Assembly: GCA_015064585.1 (NCBI GenBank)
Contig: SVRY01000013.1
Location: 1-61,255 of the forward strand
Source of the DNA: Oscillospiraceae bacterium
GTDB lineage: Bacteria > Bacillota > Clostridia > Oscillospirales > CAG-272
Direction of reading: 5' to 3'
Length of the DNA: 61,255 bases
The translations under genes and the position numbers were made by a program. Positions 17,914 through 26,382 of the stretch are shown piece by piece (position 1 is the stretch's first letter; every line of letters starts with the position of its first letter). The notes under the pieces are model-generated. The model had not been told where the DNA came from and made no database searches. It was given only the letters and a program-made list of their open reading frames with translations.

Positions 17914-19104
17914 ATGAAAAAAAGATATATTTTGGCGCTGATTTTGGCACTGCTTATGCTGTTATCTGCCTGTGGACAAACGGTGGTTGTCCCCGATGGC
18001 GGAAATGATGTGAATAAGGAGCCGATAATTGACGAAAATTTCCCGGATCCTTTGCCCGAGCCCACTGCGGGAATTACCCCCGAACCCACTCCCGAACCTA
18101 CCCCCGACCCCGATCCCGACCCCGATCCCGAGCCGGAACCCGAGCCGTTTGTTCCCTTTAAACTGGCTTTTACCGGGGATATCAGTATTGCTGAAAATTA
18201 TGAGATCTATCAAAATGCCGCAAAAAAAGGATATGCCATCGAAGACCTCTTTTCTCCCTCCATTCTAGCCCGCATGCGTGCGGCGGATCTTTTGGCGGTG
18301 AACTGCGAGTCTGCGGTCAGCGACAGAGGAGAGCCCCTTGCAGGCAAGGCGTACACCTTCCGTACTACCCCCGAAACCGCAAAAGGATTTTTGACAATGG
18401 GGGCGGATCTCATCGGGCTTGCCAATAACCATGTATACGATTACGGCGTGGATGCCTTTTTGGACACCATGGATCATTTTGAAAATATGGGGCTTGCCAC
18501 AGTAGGCGCGGGCATCAATGCCGAGGCGGCGTATACCCCCTTTTATTATGAAAAGAGCGGCAAGCGCATTGCCGTCATTGCCGCTTCCCGTGCGGAAAAA
18601 TATTATATGACCCCCATTGCCGAGGAAAATGCGCCCGGTATTGCGGGTTGCTATGACAGCACCCTTGTGTGCGAAGCGGTGAAGAAGGCAAAAGAAGAAG
18701 CGGATTTTGTGATCGTATATGCCCATTTCGGCGCAGAGTATAAGACCACCATTGAGGATGTTCAGCAAAAAGCGGCGTACGACTTTATTGATGCGGGCGC
18801 GGATCTGATCATCGGTGCACATCCGCATATTTTGCAGGGTATGACCTCATATAAAGGAAAGCCCATCTTCTACAGCCTTGGAAATTTCCTGTTTAATCTA
18901 AAAGATCTGGATACGGCGCTTTTGGAGATTACCTTTGAAAATGAGACCGATATGCCGAAATTTCAATTGATCCCCTGCCGGCAGATCGGCGGACAGGTGC
19001 TGGATCAAAGCGGAACTGCCCACGGCGAGCGCATTCTGGAATCTTTGCGTGTTCTTTCTCCCGGTGTCACCATTGACAGCGAGGGGTATGTTACGTTTTC
19101 GTAA
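17914..19104 (+). CDS. CapA/PgsA-type metallophosphatase-fold lipoprotein
   Basis: 396 residues. A lipoprotein signal ends in LSAC with Cys20 as lipid site. A Pro/Asp/Glu linker (EPTPEPTPDPDPDPDPEPEP) spaces the domain from the membrane. The CapA domain then begins at FKLAFTGDISIAE; metal-site motifs visible are GDIS, LANNHVYDYG, YAHFGAEY, IGAHPHILQG and YSLGNFLF. CapA proteins act in poly-gamma-glutamate or capsule synthesis, but many stand-alone lipoprotein copies have no known job. No capB or capC genes are near, so a capsule role is unsupported. ATG at 17914 after GGAG; an in-frame ATG at 17788 is inside the leader and would destroy the signal peptide. Confidence 0.88.
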   Translation: MKKRYILALILALLMLLSACGQTVVVPDGGNDVNKEPIIDENFPDPLPEPTAGITPEPTPEPTPDPDPDPDPEPEPEPFVPFKLAFTGDISIAENYEIYQNAAKKGYAIEDLFSPSILARMRAADLLAVNCESAVSDRGEPLAGKAYTFRTTPETAKGFLTMGADLIGLANNHVYDYGVDAFLDTMDHFENMGLATVGAGINAEAAYTPFYYEKSGKRIAVIAASRAEKYYMTPIAEENAPGIAGCYDSTLVCEAVKKAKEEADFVIVYAHFGAEYKTTIEDVQQKAAYDFIDAGADLIIGAHPHILQGMTSYKGKPIFYSLGNFLFNLKDLDTALLEITFENETDMPKFQLIPCRQIGGQVLDQSGTAHGERILESLRVLSPGVTIDSEGYVTFS

Positions 19105-19181
19105 TATTGAGATTTGAAGTACAGATGATCCCAATTCAAAAACACAAAAGAAATTTCCAAAGTTTTGGAAGGTTTTTAGGT

Positions 19182-19281
19182 AACTTTTTGCAAAAAGTTT
19201 CCTAAATGGGGTTTGGGGCAACGCCCCAAAAGAAGCATATTTAAATGGAGTTTGGGGCAGCGCCCCAAAAGAAGCATATTT
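19182..19281. repeat. Intergenic hairpin and two 39-bp tandem repeats
   Basis: A palindrome AACTTTTTGCAAAAAGTT (about 19183-19200) precedes two tandem 39-base units (19204-19242 and 19243-19281) differing at two positions. Each unit holds a hairpin TTTGGGGC/GCCCCAAA. The unit type looks like an extragenic repeat family. Confidence 0.75.
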
Positions 19282-19283
19282 TT

Positions 19284-19316
19284 AAAGGCGGTCGCACAGG
19301 CCGCCTTTTTAGTTCT
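19284..19316 (+). terminator. Terminator between the CapA-like and cysteine-rich genes
   Basis: AAAGGCGG (19284-19291) pairs with CCGCCTTT (19301-19308), followed by a T-rich tract on the plus strand. Confidence 0.8.
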
Positions 19317-19318
19317 TT

Positions 19319-19669
19319 TTAATTTCCGCAGAACAGCGCGAAGATCAAGAGTATGATGGCAATGATGATCAAAAGGGAGTCGCCGCACCCATTGCAAATG
19401 CCGAGCACCGATCCGCCGTTCGAACAGCAGTTGTTGGAACTTGTTCCGCCTACCATTCCGTTGCATCCGCATCCGTTGCATCCGCATCCGTTGGTATTGG
19501 TTCCGCCTACGCTGCCGCCGCAGTTGCAGCAGTTGCAACCGCAATTGCAGATATTGGTGCCGACCCCTCCGACTGTTCCGTTATTGTTGCAGTTACAATT
19601 ACAGTAGTTACAATTTGTGTCGGTGCTTGCTCCGACTGCTTCGTTGCAGGTACATCCATAGTTAGCCAT
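19319..19669 (-). CDS. Cysteine/asparagine/glycine-rich small protein with C-terminal membrane helix (HCB-protein-13-like)
   Basis: 116 residues, about one in five a cysteine. The body is low-complexity Asn-Cys-Gly repeats (NTNGCGCNGCGCNG, CNCGCNCCNCGG) broken by GTVGG/GSVGG spacers. It ends in a hydrophobic helix (SLLIIIAIILLIFALFCGN). This build matches small Clostridia proteins that databases name chorion class high-cysteine HCB protein 13, and the tail recalls YjcZ-type sporulation peptides. The function is unknown; a spore-coat, metal-binding or disulfide-crosslinked surface role is a guess. ATG at 19669 after AGGA. Antisense frames on the plus strand are artefacts of the repeats. Confidence 0.72.
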   Translation of the reverse strand: MANYGCTCNEAVGASTDTNCNYCNCNCNNNGTVGGVGTNICNCGCNCCNCGGSVGGTNTNGCGCNGCGCNGMVGGTSSNNCCSNGGSVLGICNGCGDSLLIIIAIILLIFALFCGN

Positions 19670-19799
19670 ATGTAAATCCGTCCTATATAAATATAATTGC
19701 GGTCATGCCGCCAATTTCAGTATATGTCATCGGCTGATATGTGTTCATAACCTTGTTTTCATATACATACAATGAAGTACTATGATTGCGGGGTGTACA

Positions 19800-21308
19800 A
19801 TGAACAGACTGAAACAGTTTATGATCAATGGCGCGCTGACCGCCCTTGTGGCGATCGCCATGCGTTTTGCGGGGCTGCTGCTGAATATATTTGTCACGCG
19901 GAAATTGGGGGCGGGCGGCATGGGACTATTGTCGCTGGTCAATTCGGTGTTTACTTTTGCCTTCACATTTTCCACAGGAGGGGTGAATCTGGCAGCTACC
20001 AGACTGTGCGCCGAAGCACTGTCACGAGGCAGCGCTTCGGAATTGCGCGCTGCTTTGCGTAAATGCATCGGCTATGCATTGCTGCTTGGCTTGGCGGCGG
20101 CAAGCTTTTTACTGCTTTTTGCCGATTTTATCGCGGGGAAATTGCTGTTGGCACCCGATACGGCGCTGTCGCTTCGAATGCTTGCCATTCCCATGCCGGT
20201 ATTTGCGTTATCCTCCGCCCTTGGCGGTTATTTTGCCGCCGTGCGCAGGGCGTGGAAAAATGCGGTGACTGCGGTATTGGAGCAGGGAGTTAAAATGGCG
20301 GTGGTCATTGCGCTGTTTAACCTGGTCATTCCTCGAAACGATGCCCACGCCTGCCTGCTTGTCATACTCGGCACAGTCATTTCCGAGCTTGCCGCGGGGG
20401 CTTTGACCTGGGTGCTGTACCGTTTGGATCTAAGGAAGGTAAACGGGCAGTCGGCGGGACTGGCAGGGGTCACGCGGCGTATGTTTTCCATTGCACTTCC
20501 GGTGGCACTGTCATCCTATATCCGTTCGGCACTGGTCACGGTGGAGCATATGCTGATTCCCAGGGGGCTTTCCCGCTCGGGCGCCAATTCCGCATCCGCG
20601 CTGGCAACCTACGGCGTGGTGCAGGGAATGGTGTTTCCTGTGATCTTTTTCCCCACTTCGTTGTTATATGCATTCACAGGTCTTGTGGTGCCCGAAATGG
20701 CATGGGCAAAACAAAAAGAAGGGGATGTTCAGATTCGCCGTATATGCCAAAAGGTTTTACATCTGACCCTGCTGTTTGCTGTGGGATGCGGGGGTGTGCT
20801 GTTTGTTTTTGCCGACTGCTTGGGCATGGCGCTGTATAAAAATGCCGAAGCGGGATATTATATCCGCGCACTGGCACCGCTTGTTCCGGTCATGTATTTG
20901 GACAGCGCAGTGGATGCCTTGCTGAAGGGACTGGGAGAACAGGTGTATACCATGAAGGTGAATGTGGCGGATGCGCTGTTTTCATTGGTCATGGTTGCTT
21001 TGTTGGTACCGGAAATCGGTATTTGGGGATATATTTTGGTGGTATACAGCTCGGAGATCATCAATCTGGGCTTCAGTGCCGTCAAATTGCGCCGTGTGAC
21101 GGGGGTACTGCCGGGGATAAAGCGCTCTGTGACACTGCCGCTTTTGGGAATCCTTTTTATCCTGCCCTTGGGGCACGCTTCTCTTTCGGGATTTTTGGTG
21201 CTTCGGTTCTTTTTGGGCATCGGTATCTATTTGCTTTTCCTTTTTTTGTGCGGCTGTATCGGAAAAGAAGAGAGGGAACTGTTTCGGAAAGCGGTTTTGG
21301 GGCGCTGA
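19800..21308 (+). CDS. SpoVB-like polysaccharide/lipid II flippase (MVF/MATE-type)
   Basis: About 502 residues with roughly 12-14 membrane helices. The start MNRLKQFMINGALTALVAIA, then MRFAGLLLNIFVTRKLGAGG, is typical of the oligosaccharide-flippase branch that includes SpoVB, which moves lipid-linked wall precursors outward during spore cortex formation. ATG at 19800 has a modest GGGGTG site; the ATG at 19782 has none. The gene stands alone, divergent from the cysteine-rich gene. Which of several Clostridia paralogues this is (SpoVB, YtgP-like or other) cannot be settled here. Confidence 0.82.
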   Translation: MNRLKQFMINGALTALVAIAMRFAGLLLNIFVTRKLGAGGMGLLSLVNSVFTFAFTFSTGGVNLAATRLCAEALSRGSASELRAALRKCIGYALLLGLAAASFLLLFADFIAGKLLLAPDTALSLRMLAIPMPVFALSSALGGYFAAVRRAWKNAVTAVLEQGVKMAVVIALFNLVIPRNDAHACLLVILGTVISELAAGALTWVLYRLDLRKVNGQSAGLAGVTRRMFSIALPVALSSYIRSALVTVEHMLIPRGLSRSGANSASALATYGVVQGMVFPVIFFPTSLLYAFTGLVVPEMAWAKQKEGDVQIRRICQKVLHLTLLFAVGCGGVLFVFADCLGMALYKNAEAGYYIRALAPLVPVMYLDSAVDALLKGLGEQVYTMKVNVADALFSLVMVALLVPEIGIWGYILVVYSSEIINLGFSAVKLRRVTGVLPGIKRSVTLPLLGILFILPLGHASLSGFLVLRFFLGIGIYLLFLFLCGCIGKEERELFRKAVLGR

Positions 21309-21367
21309 CTTTGTGCTATTTAACGGAATAAAAGGCTGACTTTTTGTATGTTTTTGCAATGCGTCTA

Positions 21368-21396
21368 TTGACAAATAAAAAAGGAAGTGTTATACT
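21368..21396 (+). promoter_or_regulatory. Promoter of the amino-acid ABC operon
   Basis: TTGACA (21368-21373), 17 bases, TATACT (21391-21396). Confidence 0.88.
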
Positions 21397-21466
21397 CAAG
21401 TGGTTATGAGGTGGAAAAGTGTTTCCATCAACACTGATTATATATAACAATAAGGAGAAAAACACA

Positions 21467-22222
21467 ATGAAAAAGGCACTTACATTGGTTTTGGCAGTTC
21501 TGATGCTGCTGACCGCCGTTTTCTGCTTCGCAGGATGCGGTAAAGAAGAAAAAAAGGTATTGAAAATGGCTACCAACGCATACTTCCCCCCCTATGAATA
21601 CTACGAGGGTAAAGAGATTGTTGGTATCGACGCTGAGATCGCGAAGGCAATTGCCGACAAGCTGGGTATGGAACTGGTGATCGAAGACATGGCTTTCGAT
21701 TCCATTCTGACCGCTGTTGAAAACGGCTCTGTGGATTTCGGTATGGCAGGCATGACTGTAAACGCAGAACGTCTGGAGTCTGTTAACTTTACTACTTCCT
21801 ATGCTAAGGGTGTGCAGTCCATCATCGTAAAGGAAGGCTCTGCTATCACCTCTGTGGATGATCTGTTTGCGGAAGGCGCTTCCTACAAGGTTGGCGTACA
21901 GCTGGGCACCACCGGTGACTCCTATGCTTGCTCTGACTTCGGCGAAGAAAACGTAACTCAGTACACCACCGGTAACGAAGCTGTTTCCGCACTGCTCAAG
22001 GGCGACGTTGACTGCGTTATCATTGACAACCAGCCCGCAAAGGCATATGTTGCCAACAACGAAGGCACCAAGGTTCTGGACACCGCTTATGCCGATGAAG
22101 ACTACGCTATCTGTGTATCCAAGGAAAACAAAGATCTTTTGGAAAAGCTGAACAAAGCGATCGACGAACTGATCGAAGACGGCACCATCGAAAAGATCAT
22201 CAACAAATATATCAAGGAATGA
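21467..22222 (+). CDS. Polar amino-acid ABC transporter, substrate-binding lipoprotein
   Basis: 251 residues. Lipoprotein signal with FAGC, Cys24 being the lipid site. The rest is one SBP family 3 domain: TNAYFPPYEYYEGKEIVGID at its start, KLGMELVIEDMAFDSILTAV, then the second lobe with YKVGVQLGTTGDSYA and LLKGDVDCVIIDNQPA. It catches a polar amino acid outside the membrane and hands it to the permease; which one cannot be said. ATG at 21467 after TAAGGAG. First gene of a three-gene operon; a hairpin after it probably keeps its message more abundant than that of the permease. Confidence 0.93.
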   Translation: MKKALTLVLAVLMLLTAVFCFAGCGKEEKKVLKMATNAYFPPYEYYEGKEIVGIDAEIAKAIADKLGMELVIEDMAFDSILTAVENGSVDFGMAGMTVNAERLESVNFTTSYAKGVQSIIVKEGSAITSVDDLFAEGASYKVGVQLGTTGDSYACSDFGEENVTQYTTGNEAVSALLKGDVDCVIIDNQPAKAYVANNEGTKVLDTAYADEDYAICVSKENKDLLEKLNKAIDELIEDGTIEKIINKYIKE

Positions 22223-22225
22223 TAT

Positions 22226-22268
22226 GCAAGCGGGGTTGTTCACTCGAATCGAACAGCCCCGTTCTTGC
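22226..22268 (+). other. Intercistronic hairpin after the substrate-binding gene
   Basis: GCAAGCGGGGTTGTTC (22226-22241) pairs with GAACAGCCCCGTTCTTGC (22251-22268) with one small bulge. No T-run follows, which suggests a processing or stabilising stem, or a leaky terminator. Confidence 0.65.
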
Positions 22269-22297
22269 GATAATAAATGCGTAAGGCCGGATTAGTT

Positions 22298-23704
22298 ATG
22301 AAAAAACAAAAGAGCATTGTGTCCAGAATAACAGCGTGGGTTCTTTGCCTTGCCCTTGCGGGAAGCTTGCTGTTTTTGGGGGTTGAACTTACCCTGGAGC
22401 TCATTGATAAAAACAAAGAACCGCATATCACCGTTAAGCAAGCCGAAAAACTGCTTGCCGACACCATTGCCGATCTGCCTGCCGACGGTGCGGGCGGTGC
22501 GGAATTTGCCGCGGAGCATGTGAGTGTTACGGTGGAAAATATTGAATACGGAAAAGAAAATAAGGCGATCTATTTGGATTGCCGATACGAAACATTGGCT
22601 TTGGGCGATGTTTTGCAGCAGCAGGCTGACGCGTTGCTTGTGGAAATGTATCAGTATTATAAAGAGAATAACAGCGTAACACTAAATGCCACCAAGCTCA
22701 AGCAGGCATTTGCACCCCGTATGAGAGAACTGTTGGCAAGTGCGGAGTCTGTAAACGGTGAAATGCGTCTGACTGTGTACGAGCAGAATGACGGCACGCA
22801 CACAGTATACCTTTCGGATGAAACAGTGGACACGCTGTTTGGCGGTCTGCTTTCTTCTCAGGAAATGATCTCCGACGTCACCTCTTTGGAGGTGGATGGG
22901 AAAACGGTGGACATTGCCAACCTGACAACCCTTCGTTCGGGCTGCCTGTATATTATTGCGTTTCAGAATTATGACAGCAAGATACCCGAAACAGGCGGGT
23001 GGCTGCTGGCTTCCATTAATAATTTTAAGGATGAATTCCACCGCAACTTCATCAAGGGCGACAGATGGCAGTATCTTCTGCGCGGCCTTGGTACCACCCT
23101 TGCCATCACCGGCTGCTCCATGTTGATGGGGATTCTGCTGGGCTTTTTGGTGGCTGTGGTGCGTGTTTCCTATGAAAAAAACGGCTCCCTGCCCATTCTC
23201 AACGGCGTTTGCAAAGGGTATCTTTCGATTATCCGCGGCACGCCTGTTATGATTCAGCTTTTGATTATCTATTTCGTTTTGCTTGCCCCTCTTCAGATCA
23301 ATAAGTTTATTGCGGCGGTGATCTGCTTTGGCATTAACTCGGGCGCTTATGTTGCCGAGATCGTGCGCGGCGGTATTATGTCGGTGGATGTGGGACAGAT
23401 AGAAGCTGGCAGAAGCCTTGGTCTGAATTACAGTACGACCATGCTCTTTATTGTATTCCCGCAGGCATTTAAAGCAGTTTTGCCTTCCTTGGCAAACGAA
23501 TTCATTGTTCTGCTGAAGGAAACCTCGGTTGCATTCTATATCGGTGTGTCCGATCTGACCCAGGGCGGACTTCGCATCCGCTCGGTTACATACAGTAACT
23601 TTATGCCCCTTGTGGCAGTGGCGCTGATCTACTGGATCTTGGTAATGATCCTGACAAAACTGGTGGCAATCCTTGAAAGGAGACTCAGACAAAGTGAGCG
23701 CTAA
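22298..23704 (+). CDS. Amino-acid ABC transporter permease with large N-terminal extracytoplasmic domain
   Basis: 468 residues, about twice the usual ~220. After one membrane helix (near residues 12-32) come about 220 polar residues, then a normal HisMQ-type permease starting near residue 256 ([17 protein letters not shown]) and containing the EAA loop [20 protein letters not shown]. The extra part has no signature I recognise; its place between a helix and the permease suggests it faces outside, next to the binding protein. ATG at 22298 follows a TAAGGCC site; a further in-frame ATG at 22277 is possible. Its end overlaps the ATPase gene. Confidence 0.88.
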   Translation: MKKQKSIVSRITAWVLCLALAGSLLFLGVELTLELIDKNKEPHITVKQAEKLLADTIADLPADGAGGAEFAAEHVSVTVENIEYGKENKAIYLDCRYETLALGDVLQQQADALLVEMYQYYKENNSVTLNATKLKQAFAPRMRELLASAESVNGEMRLTVYEQNDGTHTVYLSDETVDTLFGGLLSSQEMISDVTSLEVDGKTVDIANLTTLRSGCLYIIAFQNYDSKIPETGGWLLASINNFKDEFHRNFIKGDRWQYLLRGLGTTLAITGCSMLMGILLGFLVAVVRVSYEKNGSLPILNGVCKGYLSIIRGTPVMIQLLIIYFVLLAPLQINKFIAAVICFGINSGAYVAEIVRGGIMSVDVGQIEAGRSLGLNYSTTMLFIVFPQAFKAVLPSLANEFIVLLKETSVAFYIGVSDLTQGGLRIRSVTYSNFMPLVAVALIYWILVMILTKLVAILERRLRQSER

Positions 23705-24452
23705 TCAAACAAATGCCAAAAACGATGTTGTGATCTCGGTCAAAGCCCTGGAAAAGAGCTTTGGTGACATCAAGGTGCTGCGCGGTATCGACTATGAGAT
23801 CAAAAAAGGAGAAGTGATCTGCGTGATCGGACCCTCCGGCTCGGGCAAAAGTACCTTTTTGCGCTGTCTGAACCTGCTGGAGGAGCCCACCGGCGGACAG
23901 ATTTTGTTTGAGGGAGTGGATATTACCGACCCCAAAACCAATATCAATTTGCACCGTCAGAAGATGGGCATGGTGTTTCAGCAGTTTAATCTCTTTCCCC
24001 ATATGACCATTCTCAAGAATCTGACCTTCGCACCTGTGAAGCTGGGAAAGATGACGGCGGCACAGGCGGAAGAAAAGGCAATGGCACTGCTAAAGCGTGT
24101 GGGTCTTGCCGACAGAGCAGGCGCATATCCTTCCCAGCTCTCGGGCGGACAGAAGCAGAGAATTGCCATTGTGCGTGCTCTTTGCATGGAGCCTGCAGTG
24201 ATGCTGTTTGACGAACCCACCTCTGCCCTTGACCCCGAAATGGTGGGCGAAGTTCTGGATCTGATGAAGGAACTGGCAAGAGAGGGTATGACCATGGTGG
24301 TGGTTACCCACGAAATGGGCTTTGCCAGAGAAGTGGGAACCAAGGTGGTATTCATTGATCAGGGTATCATTATGGAAGAAAATGAGCCGGCAGAGTTCTT
24401 CAAGAATCCCAAATCCCCCCGTTTGGTTGAATTTTTGTCCAAAGTACTTTAA
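23694..24452 (+). CDS. Polar amino-acid ABC transporter ATPase (GlnQ/HisP type)
   Basis: 252 residues. Walker [11 protein letters not shown]-loop in [15 protein letters not shown], signature [15 protein letters not shown], Walker [13 protein letters not shown] and the switch histidine in [10 protein letters not shown] are all intact. It powers the transporter from the cytoplasmic side. I chose GTG at 23694, eleven bases after AAGGAG; the in-frame ATG at 23673 overlaps that site. The start overlaps the permease stop by 11 bases, indicating coupled translation. Last gene of the operon, ended by the hairpin at 24456-24486. Confidence 0.95.
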   Translation: MSANQTNAKNDVVISVKALEKSFGDIKVLRGIDYEIKKGEVICVIGPSGSGKSTFLRCLNLLEEPTGGQILFEGVDITDPKTNINLHRQKMGMVFQQFNLFPHMTILKNLTFAPVKLGKMTAAQAEEKAMALLKRVGLADRAGAYPSQLSGGQKQRIAIVRALCMEPAVMLFDEPTSALDPEMVGEVLDLMKELAREGMTMVVVTHEMGFAREVGTKVVFIDQGIIMEENEPAEFFKNPKSPRLVEFLSKVL

Positions 24453-24455
24453 TAC

Positions 24456-24486
24456 AAAAACGCAGTGCCTCGGCAACTGCGTTTTT
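24456..24486. terminator. Bidirectional terminator between ABC operon and sigE
   Basis: AAAAACGCAGT (24456-24466) pairs with ACTGCGTTTTT (24476-24486); T-runs exist in both reading directions. Confidence 0.9.
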
Positions 24487-24493
24487 GTTGTTG

Positions 24494-25189
24494 TCAAATA
24501 ATGGCTTCGATGTCCTGCCTCAAATGCAAAATGATCTTTTTTTCCAAGCGCGATATGTAGGATTGGGAAATACCCAGCATATCTGCCACCTCTTTTTGGG
24601 TGCGCTCCCTGCCGCCGTCAAGCCCGAAACGCAGGGTGATGATCTGCCGTTCCCTTGGCTCTAAGTGGGAAAGTGCCTGCCGAATGGTGCGCTGTTCTTC
24701 CTCCTGCTCAATGCCTTGCGCTACAGAGTCCTCGTCACTGCCGAGAATGTCCGAGAGCAGCAGTTCGTTGCCGTCGCGGTCGATGTTCAGCGGTTCATCA
24801 ATGGAAAGCTCAATGCGTCTGCCGCTGTTTTTGCGTATGTACATCAAAATTTCGTTTTCGATGCAGCGGGAAGCATACGTGGCAAGCTTGATGTTTTTAT
24901 CGGGGCGAAAAGTGCCGATGGCTTTCATGAGTCCGATGGTGCCAATGGAGATGAGATCTTCGATATTGACCCCGGTGTTTTCAAATTTTTTGGCAATGTA
25001 GACTACCAGGCGCAGATTGTGTTCCACCAGCGCCGCGCGTGCGCGGTCATTTTCCATGTCCGAAAGCAGTGCCGCTTCTTCCTCCGGCGAAAGGGGTCTT
25101 GGGAGTGTGTCCTGACCGTTGATATAATGGACTTCCTTTGCCCGGCGGGCAAGGATCCGCCAAAGGATCCGCAATAACAGTTTCTTCAT
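24494..25189 (-). CDS. sigE: RNA polymerase sporulation sigma factor sigma-E (pro-protein)
   Basis: 231 residues. The N-terminal pro-region ([20 protein letters not shown], then [14 protein letters not shown]) matches the cleavable pro-sequence that keeps sigma-E inactive on the membrane until SpoIIGA cuts it. Region 2 reads [20 protein letters not shown] and [17 protein letters not shown]; region 4 ends in [20 protein letters not shown]. It directs early mother-cell transcription in sporulation. It follows spoIIGA by 36 bases, the conserved spoIIG order. sigG, often next door, is absent here; the next gene converges from the other side. Confidence 0.96.
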   Translation of the reverse strand: MKKLLLRILWRILARRAKEVHYINGQDTLPRPLSPEEEAALLSDMENDRARAALVEHNLRLVVYIAKKFENTGVNIEDLISIGTIGLMKAIGTFRPDKNIKLATYASRCIENEILMYIRKNSGRRIELSIDEPLNIDRDGNELLLSDILGSDEDSVAQGIEQEEEQRTIRQALSHLEPRERQIITLRFGLDGGRERTQKEVADMLGISQSYISRLEKKIILHLRQDIEAII

Positions 25190-25225
25190 GGGGTACCTCG
25201 AAAAAATCTACATATATTCTTATAG

Positions 25226-26050
25226 TTATAGGATGGATGAGGGGATCAGTGCGTCAAAACCGCAGTAATCTCCTTTTCTTGCAAAATCAAGGGCGATACA
25301 AAGCGCGATTGTTTCTCCTTCTACCTCGGCTTCGGTAATCTTCAGCGCAGGCAGAATGACCTTGCCTGCCACGGTATCGCAGGGGATCAGCCGAAGCGGC
25401 ATGCCTTCATAGAATTTTGGATCGGTATATGCCAAAGAAGGAGGAGGGCGGTTGGTAAAAAGACCGTAGATCTGATGGGAAAGAGTGCGGTTTGCCAAAA
25501 TTACCGGGGTGGCTTCCAAGGGATCACGTAACACATTTCCGCTGTCTGCATATCCTTTGAATGTGAGCCGATGACCGTTGATGTTTACCGTGACCGACAG
25601 AGCGTGATGGCCTTTTTTTAAGAGTGTTGATCTGCCCCAGTATAGGCAGATCATACCGCCAATAAGAGCGGCTGCCAAAACAATACTCAGTGTCAAATGT
25701 CCGCGCGAACCCGCAGTGCGGAAAAGAGAAATGCCCCTGCCAATGGCGGTCACAGCTCCGCCCAGCAAAAAGCAAACACCGAAAAAAAGCAGTAAAAGCC
25801 GCAGAAAACGGCGCGTGCTGCCAAAGCCGCAGGCGATGAGCAGCATGAGCGCACCGAACATAAGATGTACAAGAATCGCATACGGTGCTGAAAACCGCAG
25901 CACCGCCACCGAATAGCAAGCGCCGATAAAAGACGCCAAGATCAGTCTGGCAATGCGCAGGCGATACCCTAAGACCCGTTGGCAAATGAGAATGGAAAAC
26001 AGATCCAAAACAAAATTCAGTAAAAAATACAGATCGACGTATATTGTCAA
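25226..26050 (-). CDS. spoIIGA: Sigma-E processing peptidase SpoIIGA
   Basis: 274 residues. An N-terminal half with about five membrane helices (VDLYFLLNFVLDLFSILI first) is followed by a cytoplasmic aspartic-protease domain; the catalytic Asp169 lies in YADSGNVLRDPL (DSGN in place of the DTGN known from Bacillus). It cleaves pro-sigma-E at the septal membrane when signalled from the forespore. Start: TTG at 26050, eight bases after AAAGGAGG; the in-frame ATG at 26068 lies on that ribosome site and is rejected. First gene of the spoIIG operon. Confidence 0.94.
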   Translation of the reverse strand: MTIYVDLYFLLNFVLDLFSILICQRVLGYRLRIARLILASFIGACYSVAVLRFSAPYAILVHLMFGALMLLIACGFGSTRRFLRLLLLFFGVCFLLGGAVTAIGRGISLFRTAGSRGHLTLSIVLAAALIGGMICLYWGRSTLLKKGHHALSVTVNINGHRLTFKGYADSGNVLRDPLEATPVILANRTLSHQIYGLFTNRPPPSLAYTDPKFYEGMPLRLIPCDTVAGKVILPALKITEAEVEGETIALCIALDFARKGDYCGFDALIPSSIL

Positions 26051-26072
26051 GCGGTAACCTCCTTTCATATAC

Positions 26073-26105
26073 AGTGTAGCAGAAGCGGAACGAAAATTAT
26101 GTCAA
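26073..26105 (-). promoter_or_regulatory. spoIIG promoter with extended spacer
   Basis: Minus strand TTGACA (26100-26105) and TACACT (26073-26078) are 21 bases apart. An unusually long spacer, 22 bp, is known for the Spo0A-activated spoIIG promoter of Bacillus. Two TTTTCG half-sites (complement of 26091-26096 and 26119-26124), 28 bases apart, weakly resemble 0A-boxes (TTCGNCA). Confidence 0.55.
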
Positions 26106-26297
26106 GGAAGCGCAAACACGAAAATTAACAAAAAGTTCATTTTTTTGAATTTGGGAATTTGATTGTATACAAAAGATTAAAAATGGGAAAGAATATCATT
26201 TTAAACAGGGAAAGTTCCAAAATAATCGGCGAAAAAGGCAATACAAAAAAGAGAAAGCGAAGTTTGATGATTGCCAAAAAATGAAGTGAAAAAAGGC
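26106..26297. other. Divergent intergenic stretch, AT-rich, no gene
   Basis: AT-rich DNA between the spoIIG promoter and the lipoprotein promoter. No supported frame, RNA or repeat found apart from the possible 0A-like half-site at 26119-26124. Confidence 0.5.
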
Positions 26298-26326
26298 TTG
26301 ACAAAATCGATATCTTGTGGTATATT
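26298..26326 (+). promoter_or_regulatory. Promoter of the Ig-fold lipoprotein gene
   Basis: TTGACA (26298-26303), 17 bases, TATATT (26321-26326). Confidence 0.88.
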
Positions 26327-26382
26327 CATAGTGATGATACCGCTCGCGCGGTGCATAAAAAATATTTTTGGAGGAAACAAAA

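Noticed and set aside
19353..19665. Plus-strand Pro/Gln- and Arg/Cys-rich frames opposite the cysteine-rich gene
   Set aside because: They are reversed images of the Asn-Cys-Gly codon repeats; the minus strand has start, ribosome site and hydrophobic tail.
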